Shown piece after piece: positions 1 through 6,089 of a stretch of DNA of 7,238 nt. The notes beneath the pieces are model-generated. The model saw only the letters and a list, made by a program, of their open reading frames with translations, had not been told where the DNA came from and ran no database searches. Origin of the DNA: Methylomarinum sp050304855 (lineage in GTDB: Bacteria; Pseudomonadota; Gammaproteobacteria; Methylococcales; Methylomonadaceae); contig JBNLEI010000097.1 of assembly GCA_050304855.1 (NCBI GenBank), positions 1 to 7,238 on the forward strand, given 5' to 3'. Position 1 is the first letter of the stretch, and each line of letters opens with the position of its first letter. The position numbers were made by a program, and so were the translations under genes.

Positions 1-1
1 G

Positions 2-193
2 GCGGCGAAATCGATGGGCTACGATTCCTGCCCGATGGACGGTTTCGACTTCGAACAGGTCGGTCGACTGATCAACCTGCCCGACGATCATATCGTCTGC
101 CTGTTCGTCGTCATCGGCAAAGGCATAGAGGAGGCCTGGCCACGTCCGGGCCAGTTGGCTTACGAAGAAGTCGTGATCGAAAACCGGTTTTAA
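2..193 (+). CDS. Nitroreductase-family protein, C-terminal fragment
   Basis: The first 193 bases hold the last 63 codons of an open frame that runs in from the left edge and ends in TAA. The peptide contains GYDSCPMDGFDF, then NLPDDHIVCLFVVIGKG, then EAWPRPGQL, and ends in VIENRF. This order (a C-P-M-x-G-F segment, a hydrophobic strand ending in IGKG, and a WPRPGQL segment near the end) is what I know from the C-terminal part of FMN-dependent nitroreductases of the NfsB/NfnB-like superfamily. Such enzymes are cytoplasmic and reduce nitro compounds or quinones with NAD(P)H; the substrate cannot be told here. The FMN-binding N-terminal half lies outside the window. Base composition is GC-rich (34 of 60 in bases 61-120), unlike the gene that follows. 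No clear terminator hairpin is visible in the 83 bases before the next gene. Confidence 0.85.
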   Translation, partial: AAKSMGYDSCPMDGFDFEQVGRLINLPDDHIVCLFVVIGKGIEEAWPRPGQLAYEEVVIENRF

Positions 194-263
194 TGGGGTG
201 CATGGATGTAGGGGAAAGATTAATTGCGCCTTACGGCCTTTAAACGGCATATAGCATCGCTAA

Positions 264-267
264 AAGG
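264..267 (+). promoter_or_regulatory. Putative ribosome binding site of the DUF4375-like gene
   Basis: AAGG within TAAAAGGCAC lies 9 bases before the ATG at 277. It is a short Shine-Dalgarno match, but it is the only one near any start in this frame and so supports the 277 start over the later ATG at 376. Confidence 0.4.
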
Positions 268-276
268 CACAGAGCA

Positions 277-810
277 ATGTCCGATGCTAAAAACCATAGA
301 GATGAGGCATGTAACCGTGTCAGCGCAGAACAAACCAATGCACGCGGAGTCATCGACCAGTTATACTTAAAAAAAATGGAATCAATATCAGATAAAGTGT
401 TTTCTCAATTTGGCGCACTAGCCAATGAAAAGGGGATTTCAGAAATTCCCGAGCCTGAAAGAACGCTTATCGCTATATACACTGCACAAGGAATTATTAG
501 GAATGGTGGCTTTGCCTATTTTTTTGAATTAGATTTTAAAGGCAACAATGCTTACGAAACAATAATTAACAGCTATAAAAACTTAGGCTTGTTCGAGCAT
601 GCGCAATCAATTGAACGTGTACTAGCATTGTTCTCAGGAAATAAGCCTCAAGAAAACTTCAAAGAGCGAGAAGAATTTATTTATAAATACATGAGTGGTA
701 ATGACGAAGTGAACTATTCTAAGGAAGTTGAAGATGCTGAAAGCATATTCTACAAAGACTCAGAAAAAGTTTACGAGCTTGCTTATAAATATGCACTTAA
801 AAACGTATAA
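277..810 (+). CDS. DUF4375/DMP19-like protein
   Basis: This 177-residue protein is probably cytoplasmic; there is no signal peptide or membrane segment. The recognisable part is residues 60-120: a helix (ERTLIAIYTAQGII), then NGGF at 76-79 and YFFE at 81-84, then a helical stretch with LGLFEHAQSIERVLALF. An NGGF-x-x-F/YF core followed by helices is the hallmark of the DUF4375 (DMP19) family. Neisserial DMP19 is a DNA mimic that blocks a transcription factor, but this protein has 29 acidic against 22 basic residues, so strong DNA mimicry is not evident. The function is unknown. I chose the first ATG because an AAGG at 264-267 lies 9 bases upstream; M34 (base 376) lacks such a site and is the alternative. 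The gene is much more AT-rich than its neighbours (18 G/C of 60 in bases 481-540), suggesting transfer. It converges on the CHASE2 gene. Confidence 0.7.
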   Translation: MSDAKNHRDEACNRVSAEQTNARGVIDQLYLKKMESISDKVFSQFGALANEKGISEIPEPERTLIAIYTAQGIIRNGGFAYFFELDFKGNNAYETIINSYKNLGLFEHAQSIERVLALFSGNKPQENFKEREEFIYKYMSGNDEVNYSKEVEDAESIFYKDSEKVYELAYKYALKNV

Positions 811-817
811 CAAAGCC

Positions 818-853
818 GCGTGGCTCCGATTAGCGTAAGCGTAATCGGAGGAA
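818..853. repeat. REP-like palindromic repeat, copy 1
   Basis: CTCCGATTA (824-832) and TAATCGGAG (842-850) form a perfect 9-bp stem around the 9-base spacer GCGTAAGCG. The same unit recurs at 6047-6082: 33 of 36 bases match, including 28 of the 29 bases from 825 to 853. It starts 7 bases after the DUF4375-like stop codon. A GTGG tetranucleotide (820-823) directly precedes the stem; in REP elements mobilised by RAYT transposases a GTAG or GGAG tetranucleotide sits in this position. It could also act as a bidirectional transcription stop or mRNA-end stabiliser, but no T-run follows it. Confidence 0.75.
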
Positions 854-989
854 TATCGGATAATCACGCCATGCTAAAATTTATCTCGACACGCCCCGTC
901 GAAACAATCAAAAAACACAATCATAATTGATGTTGCTCTGACCCAAAAAATCTTTCAGGTATATGATTTATAATGGGAACTTTGTTGCC

Positions 990-3794
990 TTATGGCTTAA
1001 GATCGGCTGCTGGTTGTTCCTTTGAGTGCAGGAATGTTCCCTGACTCTGCGTTAACAGTTGGGTCATGGCCGATGCATGTAAAGGACGGCTATAATAATA
1101 GCCCTGGCCGATGTGACAACCCAGTTTGGTTAACAGGGTATGCTGGTCGATGGTTTCAACGCCTTCGGCAATCAATTTCATGTTCATGCTATGAGCCAGC
1201 GATATCATGGCCGAGACGATGCTGTTGTCATCAGCTTCATCAAAAATATTATGGATAAAGGATCGGTCGATTTTTAAAATATCGATCGCGAAACGTTTCA
1301 AGAAACTGAGTGAGGCGTAGCCGGTGCCAAAATCATCGATAACGATGATGATGCCGAGTTTTTTCAGTTCGTCCAGAATATGTTCGACTTGATTAATATG
1401 GGCGATAATCAGGCTTTCGGTGACTTCTATATGTATGCAATGACTTTCCAGTTGATGAAGTTCGATATTTTTTCTGATCTGATGCAATAAATCATTCTGC
1501 AGGAATTGTCTGGCCGACAAATTGATTGCCGCATAAAAACCGGGTATACCGATACTTTGCCATTGTTTGATTTGCTGACAGACTTCTTTGATGATCCATG
1601 AACCGATCGGGTTGATTAAACCGACCTGTTCGGCCAATGGGATGAATTCGTCGGGCGATAACAGCCCTTTTTCGGGATGTCGCCAGCGTATAAGGGCTTC
1701 TACACCGACGATTTTCCCGGTCTGTAAATCGACCTGCAGCTGATAAAACATTTCGAACTGATTTTCTTTCAAGGCATGATGCATCTGCTGATCCAGGTTT
1801 AACAACTGGCTGGCTCCATCGCTCAACTCATAATCGTAAAAACAATAATTATTACGACCCATTTCTTTGACCTTATACATCGCGGCATCAGCATGATCGA
1901 GTAAGTTGTCTACTTGATGGCCGTCTTTGGGGAAGCAGCTGATGCCGATACTGGGCGTTACGAACAACTCCTGCTGATCGATGATTACGGCTTTCCCCAC
2001 CGTTTTGATAATTCGTTCGGCGATACTTTTGATCTGCTTTTCATCATCGAGTTTTCTTAACAGAATAACGAATTCGTCTCCGCCCCACCGGGCGACCGTA
2101 TCACCGGGGTCGTTACAATTGAGCAGACGCCTGGAAATTTCAATCAATAAGCGGTCGCCAACTGCATGACCGAGTCCGTCGTTGATCTTTTTAAACCCAT
2201 CCAGGTCGATAAACAGAATTGCAAAAAAAGGCATTTGTTTGATCGCAGCCGTGATTTTTTCTCGTAACAGGATCCGGTTGGCCAAGCCGGTTAAAGCGTC
2301 GTGTGTGGCCAAATGGGTCATTTTCTGGCTGATATCGATGATCTCACTGACATCGGTCATTGCGATGACCATGCCGTTGACGACATTTTTATGCCGTATA
2401 GGGTTGACCGAAAAACGGACTGCGTATTCGTTGTTTTTTTCGTTGATGATGTAACAAGGGGTTGAAATTTGAATTTCCTTTTTTTGCTTCAGCGCTTCGA
2501 GAATGGGTTGCAGATCTTCAGGATGACGCGGCCGAAGTACCTGATCGATCGATTTTCCAATCATTTCATCGGAGGATTTACTGGTAATCAATTCGGCCGC
2601 CGGATTCATAAAGCTAATTCGGTCATTGGCATCGGTAGAGATGACGCTGTCGCCGATCGAATGCAATGTCGCCTGGGTTTTGTCTTTTTCCGAGGATAGC
2701 GCTTGGGCGATCTGGTCTTGTCTATAATAGCTCCAGGCCGAATAGCTGATGATTAACATCAGTATGCTTTCCAATGGATTGAACCAGAGTTGGTAGTGCT
2801 TTAATAATATCTGACAGGTCATTAAGCTGGTGCCGATCGATGCCATTAAAACAGCCAGCGATAATCGGGTAGAAACCCATCCATAAATAAATATCGGAAT
2901 CAAGACAAAAGTAAAATTGAACAGAATGGATAAACTGGGTTTCAGTGTACCGGTCACTTTTTGGCTGAGTAGGGTGGTAAGCACTTTGATCGTTAAATCG
3001 GCGCCGCTCATCAATTTTTTGTGATGTGTCGACGGCGTTGCAAACCGTTGTGACAAGCCTGTAGCGGTCGCTGCAATTAAAATATATTTGTCCTTTAAAC
3101 GCTGACGAATTTCTGCATTGTTCAATACATCGTTATAAGAGAAATATTGATAATCATCCAGTGTTTCGGAATAAGGAATAAAGCTTGGAATACGATCCCA
3201 ATCGGCGAAGTCGGGTTGGTTTTGTCCAGCAGAAAGCATGGCCAGGGCTAAAGATGGGTAGATGGTGTTGTCGCTATACACCTGCGATTGCATACCGTTG
3301 ACAATTCCACGGGAATCGAAACTGATTTTGCTTGCCGAAATGATGCGGGCAGCCTGGCTGAATAGGTTTATCGGCGGCGTCACTTCGAGCTTTTTACTGG
3401 CCGATTCTTCCAGCAGGGCGGGTAGGGCGACGCGGCCGTTTTTTTGTATTGCCCAGGCCAGCTTGCGGTCGCCATTGGGGTTTTTTAGATCGGGTTCGAG
3501 AAACAATATATCCATGCCGATGGCTTTGACCTTGGTCTCCGTAAGCAGGTCGATCAAATTTGCGTGTAGATTTCTGGGCCAAGGCCAGCGTCCGAGTTCG
3601 TGCAGACTGGATTCATCGATGGCGATGAGCGCGATTTCCTGACTGCTGGGTTTATCGAGCAGATGCTCCTCCAGAACATAACGCCATTGCTCCATGGTTT
3701 TAAAATAAGCGAGTACCGACGCCAACAGACCAAAGCAAACGGCCAGAATAATGATGCTTAAATTGATGGACCTGGTTTCGGTGTTGGCGATCAT
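990..3794 (-). CDS. CHASE2-PAS-GGDEF-EAL membrane protein (cyclic di-GMP turnover)
   Basis: A 934-residue inner-membrane signalling protein. Residues 12-31 form a membrane helix. A CHASE2 periplasmic sensor domain follows (about 35-285, with ALIAIDESSL, GRWPWPR and GMDILFLEPD), then three helices near 288-355. A linker leads to a PAS domain (about 370-485), a GGDEF domain (488-652) and an EAL domain (660-915). The cyclase motif RWGGDEF is intact (GGDEF 571-575). The inhibitory RxxD site normally five residues before it reads DPGD, so product inhibition may be lost. The EAL domain keeps E699-A-L, N758, E790, D820-D821, K841, E877 and Q897, so phosphodiesterase activity is plausible. The ATG lies 3 bases after the FecR-gene stop with no visible Shine-Dalgarno site, implying translational coupling. 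Full domain length argues against truncation. The domain calls are firm; the net enzymatic direction is not predictable. Confidence 0.95.
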   Translation of the reverse strand: MIANTETRSINLSIIILAVCFGLLASVLAYFKTMEQWRYVLEEHLLDKPSSQEIALIAIDESSLHELGRWPWPRNLHANLIDLLTETKVKAIGMDILFLEPDLKNPNGDRKLAWAIQKNGRVALPALLEESASKKLEVTPPINLFSQAARIISASKISFDSRGIVNGMQSQVYSDNTIYPSLALAMLSAGQNQPDFADWDRIPSFIPYSETLDDYQYFSYNDVLNNAEIRQRLKDKYILIAATATGLSQRFATPSTHHKKLMSGADLTIKVLTTLLSQKVTGTLKPSLSILFNFTFVLIPIFIYGWVSTRLSLAVLMASIGTSLMTCQILLKHYQLWFNPLESILMLIISYSAWSYYRQDQIAQALSSEKDKTQATLHSIGDSVISTDANDRISFMNPAAELITSKSSDEMIGKSIDQVLRPRHPEDLQPILEALKQKKEIQISTPCYIINEKNNEYAVRFSVNPIRHKNVVNGMVIAMTDVSEIIDISQKMTHLATHDALTGLANRILLREKITAAIKQMPFFAILFIDLDGFKKINDGLGHAVGDRLLIEISRRLLNCNDPGDTVARWGGDEFVILLRKLDDEKQIKSIAERIIKTVGKAVIIDQQELFVTPSIGISCFPKDGHQVDNLLDHADAAMYKVKEMGRNNYCFYDYELSDGASQLLNLDQQMHHALKENQFEMFYQLQVDLQTGKIVGVEALIRWRHPEKGLLSPDEFIPLAEQVGLINPIGSWIIKEVCQQIKQWQSIGIPGFYAAINLSARQFLQNDLLHQIRKNIELHQLESHCIHIEVTESLIIAHINQVEHILDELKKLGIIIVIDDFGTGYASLSFLKRFAIDILKIDRSFIHNIFDEADDNSIVSAMISLAHSMNMKLIAEGVETIDQHTLLTKLGCHIGQGYYYSRPLHASAMTQLLTQSQGTFLHSKEQPAADLKP

Positions 3795-3800
3795 AAGTTA
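3792..3800 (-). promoter_or_regulatory. Stop-start junction coupling the FecR and CHASE2 genes
   Basis: On the minus strand the junction reads TAA CTT ATG: the FecR-gene stop, three bases, then the CHASE2-gene start. Within the 25 bases upstream of the ATG I see no AGGAG-like sequence. This points to re-initiation by ribosomes finishing the first gene, which would keep the two proteins in linked proportion. Confidence 0.7.
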
Positions 3801-5432
3801 TATAGCAACTAATGCGATGAGCGGCAGTAACAACAACAGCCAGTAGCGGGAATCGATGGGTACTTCAAGTTTTTGAGCGGTACCGAAATCGCTGCTATAA
3901 CCGTCCGGGTCGATGGTTTTCCCGCGGATGAAATAAGTGCCGGAATCCGGTTTATCAAATTCGAACACGGCGTTATCGCTGCTTTTATCGACCAGTATGG
4001 ATTCAAAATTTTCATCGCTGGCTAGCTGAAAACGATAGCTTTGTTGCGGTAACCCCGCTTGAAACTGGATGCTGATCCCGGCGTCGCTGATTTCGGCTTC
4101 GCCGGCTTCCGGCGCCGCATAGATACGGTTGAATGTTTGAATATCGCTAAAAGGACCATCTTTGCCTTCATCATCCAAGACGGCTATACGCCAGTAATAT
4201 TCCCCCAGTTCCAAAGACTTTTCGGGTGTGTACTCGGCTTCGTCTAGGTCGGAAATGTCGACGATAGGATCTTTAAACGATGGGTTGTCAGCCAGTTGAA
4301 AATGATATTTTTTTACCGTATCGCGTTCGGTCCATTGAAAAAGCGGCAATTCTTCAGCCGTCTTGCCGTTTTGTTTGGGGGAGAGAATAAAAGGCGGTTC
4401 CGGTTGAGTGTTGACGGTGATTTGCAAATCGGTGTTAAGACCTTCCAGGCCATTCTGGTCATACGCCCGTAGACGCAAAAAATACTGGCCATCGGCCAGG
4501 TCGGTGGCACGAATAATGTTCGAATCGGTGAGTTTATCGAACACTATCCGCTGGAATTGGGCATCGCTGGCGATTTGTAAACGGTGGCCTAGATGTCCCG
4601 AAGGTTTGTCAATGCTGAATTGTAAAGGGTTTCTTTCAAATAGCTTGGGTATGCTTTCGGGGTCGGGCGCTGGTAATAATTTGACCGGGCTGGTTTTACG
4701 TGTCGGCGACGAAACGATACCGTAACCGCCGTTAATATTTTGTTTTTGCAATGTCGATTCGACCTTTACGCTGCCTTCCAGCACTTCGGTCAGTGCCGCT
4801 TTGGTTTCCGAACTCAGTCGGTAATCGGTGCCTCTTACCGAGGTCGAACTTAACGGGGTATTGATTTTGAATTGACTGGAACTGCCTTGTTTGGGCGCCA
4901 CTTGGGTTTCGAGTCGTCCTTTTTTTAAGTCCAGGGTCGTGCTGGTCATCGCCGTGTTTTCAAAAAAACTTAAATGATCGATGAGTAAATGGCTGTTTTC
5001 CTGCAGAATCAGCAAGGATCCGTCGATAAACTGTAGAATAACCGAGCTGTCGGCCTGAGTGGTGATGCTATCGCCTTCGATGGCAATGTCTCCCACCGAC
5101 AGTTTTTTTACTATATAGCTTTGACCTTCAATTAATTCTGCCATTCCACGAGTTTCTATGATACGTGCCATGGTCGGGTGAACGATCAACCAATGTTCGG
5201 GAATAACGAGCCGGGTGCCTGGGGGGATGTGGTTTGGGTCTTTTATCCGGTTCAAACGCTGTAATGCGGTGACATGTTTATGACTGCCGAGATATTTTTC
5301 GCTGATATCCCACAAGGTATCCTGGTTTTTAACGTGATAGATCCAGTCTTGAGCAAAAGCTTGACGACAGCTTAAAACTGACAATGACAGCAAAAGAAAG
5401 GGAATATAAAAGTGCCGGCCAGTAAACAACAT
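3798..5432 (-). CDS. Exported LysM-FecR protein with three Ig-like repeats and C-terminal membrane tail
   Basis: A 544-residue envelope protein. A signal peptide (1-27, hydrophobic core PFLLLSLSVL, likely cut after AFA) is followed by a LysM domain (32-78, YHVKNQDTLWDIS to GTRLVIP), which binds peptidoglycan. A FecR domain follows (about 105-225) with its hallmark TPLSSTSVRGTDYRL at 192-206. Next come three divergent Ig/fibronectin-III-like repeats, each opening with a matching strand: RLQIASDAQF (284), HFQLADNPSF (377) and RFQLASDENF (467). The protein ends in a hydrophobic tail (WLLLLLPLIALVAI, 531-544) with no cytoplasmic residues after it. No sigma-factor gene is adjacent, so this is not a classic FecI/FecR pair. 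It is the first gene of an operon with the CHASE2 protein. The start is the only ATG giving a proper signal peptide; the preceding AAAAGAT is a poor ribosome site. Confidence 0.9.
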   Translation of the reverse strand: MLFTGRHFYIPFLLLSLSVLSCRQAFAQDWIYHVKNQDTLWDISEKYLGSHKHVTALQRLNRIKDPNHIPPGTRLVIPEHWLIVHPTMARIIETRGMAELIEGQSYIVKKLSVGDIAIEGDSITTQADSSVILQFIDGSLLILQENSHLLIDHLSFFENTAMTSTTLDLKKGRLETQVAPKQGSSSQFKINTPLSSTSVRGTDYRLSSETKAALTEVLEGSVKVESTLQKQNINGGYGIVSSPTRKTSPVKLLPAPDPESIPKLFERNPLQFSIDKPSGHLGHRLQIASDAQFQRIVFDKLTDSNIIRATDLADGQYFLRLRAYDQNGLEGLNTDLQITVNTQPEPPFILSPKQNGKTAEELPLFQWTERDTVKKYHFQLADNPSFKDPIVDISDLDEAEYTPEKSLELGEYYWRIAVLDDEGKDGPFSDIQTFNRIYAAPEAGEAEISDAGISIQFQAGLPQQSYRFQLASDENFESILVDKSSDNAVFEFDKPDSGTYFIRGKTIDPDGYSSDFGTAQKLEVPIDSRYWLLLLLPLIALVAI

Positions 5433-5450
5433 ATCTTTTAAGTCTCGATA

Positions 5451-5479
5451 ATTTTATATGATAACTAGATGATATTGAA
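5451..5479 (-). promoter_or_regulatory. Putative promoter of the FecR-CHASE2 operon
   Basis: On the minus strand, TTCAAT (5479-5474) and TAAAAT (5456-5451) are spaced by 17 bases and lie just upstream of the ATG at 5432. The -10 box matches five of six bases of TATAAT; the -35 box matches only three of six, so an activator may be needed. Transcription would begin near 5444, leaving a leader of only about a dozen bases. The -35 box overlaps the end of the palindrome at 5477-5493. The region is AT-rich, so chance matches are likely. Confidence 0.3.
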
Positions 5480-5493
5480 TGCATTATGCATTC
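5477..5493. promoter_or_regulatory. 17-base interrupted palindrome, possible operator
   Basis: GAATGCA and TGCATTC form perfect 7-base arms around the spacer TTA. It lies 44 bases upstream of the FecR-gene start and abuts the predicted -35 box. Size and symmetry suit a dimeric regulator's binding site, but I cannot name a regulator. No second copy of this exact sequence was noticed in the window. Confidence 0.4.
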
Positions 5494-5514
5494 TGAGGCT
5501 AGATGGTTCAGGGA

Positions 5515-5742
5515 CTGCGACCTCGGTTTGCTTATAGCTATTTTAAGAAGTTGTTGAAAAACACCTCTCTGCCTTTGGCTACACCCCTTACTTTTGGGGT
5601 TAAATTTCCTTTTTGGGAGTCGCAAATCCCCAATCGATTACTGGAACTGGCTGTTCAACACCAACCCCGTCGTTTTTCAACCTGAGTTATGTTCATAGCC
5701 ATTTAATATAGCGATGGACTTTATTCTATCTTCAGGTCGCAG
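5515..5742. repeat. Nested inverted repeat, three blocks in the same order in each arm
   Basis: Reading inward from each end, the arms share three blocks in the same order. These are CTGCGACCT (5515-5523) with its exact complement at 5734-5742; TAGCTATTTTAA (5535-5546) against TCGCTATATTAA (complement of 5703-5714, 10 of 12 matching); and GTTGAAAAAC (5553-5562) with its exact complement at 5672-5681. Spacing between blocks differs between arms, so the arms have diverged by insertion or deletion. It may be a decayed mobile element or two inverted copies of a dispersed repeat. Confidence 0.5.
5553..5681. mobile_element. Possible MITE-like remnant with 10-bp terminal inverted repeats
   Basis: GTTGAAAAAC at one end and GTTTTTCAAC at the other bound 129 bases that encode nothing recognisable. 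Ends of the form TGTTGAAAAAC are familiar to me from several insertion-sequence families, but I cannot assign one. Inside is a small hairpin, ACCCC (5583-5587) with GGGGT (5596-5600). No exact target-site duplication is visible at the borders, so the call is tentative. Confidence 0.3.
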
Positions 5743-5917
5743 CCATACCCTTACGCCTTCCTAATCGTCGTGAACAGCTTCGAGATATAGAGCTCACCTT
5801 CCAGGGAAGGTATTGGGTTCCATCGTTTGTATATTTCGCTCCACATATGAAACCTAACAAGTGATAATCCAAGTCGGCACAATTAGGATCAACATGATTC
5901 GAAAACTCCCAAAAGTG
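5677..5917 (-). pseudogene. Possible decayed coding stretch, protein-like in three successive frames
   Basis: On the minus strand one frame is open for 61 codons (5917-5735) and reads NHVDPNCADLDYHLLGF then GAKYTNDGTQYLPWKV. A second frame contains a 31-residue ATG-started peptide (5846-5751) with LEGELYISKLFTTIRKA. A third frame reads WLRPEDRIKSIAILNGYEHN and stops at 5677-5679, inside the inverted-repeat end. All look compositionally like protein, but no frame has a ribosome site plus a long open run. This could be a gene broken by frameshifts, or a non-coding repeat that happens to be open. I recognise no family. Confidence 0.25.
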
Positions 5918-5989
5918 TCAAAAGTGCAATTTTTCTAAACGGGATAACACGCAAATCGTAAAGATTTACAGAAACAAGATGATACTGAC

Positions 5990-6006
5990 CATTCCTGTTA
6001 GGAATG
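5990..6006. repeat. Short perfect hairpin
   Basis: CATTCCT and AGGAATG form a 7-base stem with the loop GTT. On the plus strand it is followed by ATTTTAGCC, too weak a T-run for a confident terminator; on the minus strand no T-run follows. It could be an operator-like palindrome. No gene starts nearby, so its role is unclear. Confidence 0.3.
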
Positions 6007-6046
6007 ATTTTAGCCAAAAAAAAACACACCGTACAGTCAGTAATTA

Positions 6047-6084
6047 GCGTAGTTCCGATTAGCGTTAGCGTAATCGGAGGAACT
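6047..6084. repeat. REP-like palindromic repeat, copy 2
   Basis: This is the second copy of the unit at 818-853, in the same orientation on the plus strand, with three differences over 36 bases. GTAG (6049-6052) directly precedes the stem TCCGATTA (6054-6061) / TAATCGGA (6071-6078), the arrangement known for RAYT-associated REP elements. An outer pair, AGTTCC (6051-6056) with GGAACT (6079-6084), offers an alternative longer stem with a three-base bulge. It begins 5 bases beyond the histidine-kinase stop codon and may protect or end that transcript. A minus-strand T9 run lies about 27 bases further on, too far for a standard intrinsic terminator. Confidence 0.75.
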
Positions 6085-6089
6085 GTCTA

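Larger units (their letters stand above)
5433..6046. other. Long non-genic interval between the FecR operon and the histidine kinase gene
   Basis: Between the FecR-gene start and the kinase stop lie 657 bases without a convincing intact gene; the last 43 are the REP-like repeat and a short gap. From the operon outwards I see a weak promoter with a palindrome (5451-5493), a nested inverted repeat (5515-5742), a stretch reading like protein in three successive minus-strand frames (5677-5917), a short hairpin (5990-6006) and a run of nine A (6016-6024). Open frames on either strand here lack ribosome sites and recognisable domains. I see no riboswitch, tRNA or CRISPR structure. Confidence 0.6.

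Noticed and set aside
969..974. A plus-strand TATAAT as a promoter -10 box
   Set aside because: There is no -35 match at a suitable distance and it points into the antisense of the CHASE2 gene, where no plus-strand gene follows.
5433..5520. A c-di-GMP riboswitch upstream of the FecR gene
   Set aside because: The predicted leader is only about a dozen bases and no conserved aptamer-like paired structure was seen.
5329..5625. A 98-codon minus-strand open frame over the start of the FecR gene
   Set aside because: It overlaps the signal-peptide region of a well-supported gene in another frame, has no ribosome site and no recognisable domain.
5503..5685. A 60-codon plus-strand open frame within the inverted-repeat region
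   Set aside because: It spans the repeat ends, lacks a ribosome site and shows no family features; it looks like a chance frame.
854..6046. The two REP-like copies as ends of a composite mobile segment carrying the signalling operon
   Set aside because: The copies are in the same orientation, are short, sit at gene ends, and no transposase or target duplication is present. A dispersed repeat family explains them better.
6016..6050. The T9 run as the U-tract of an intrinsic terminator for the kinase gene
   Set aside because: The nearest strong hairpin (6051-6084) is about 27 bases away from the run, too far for the usual hairpin-plus-U-tract structure.
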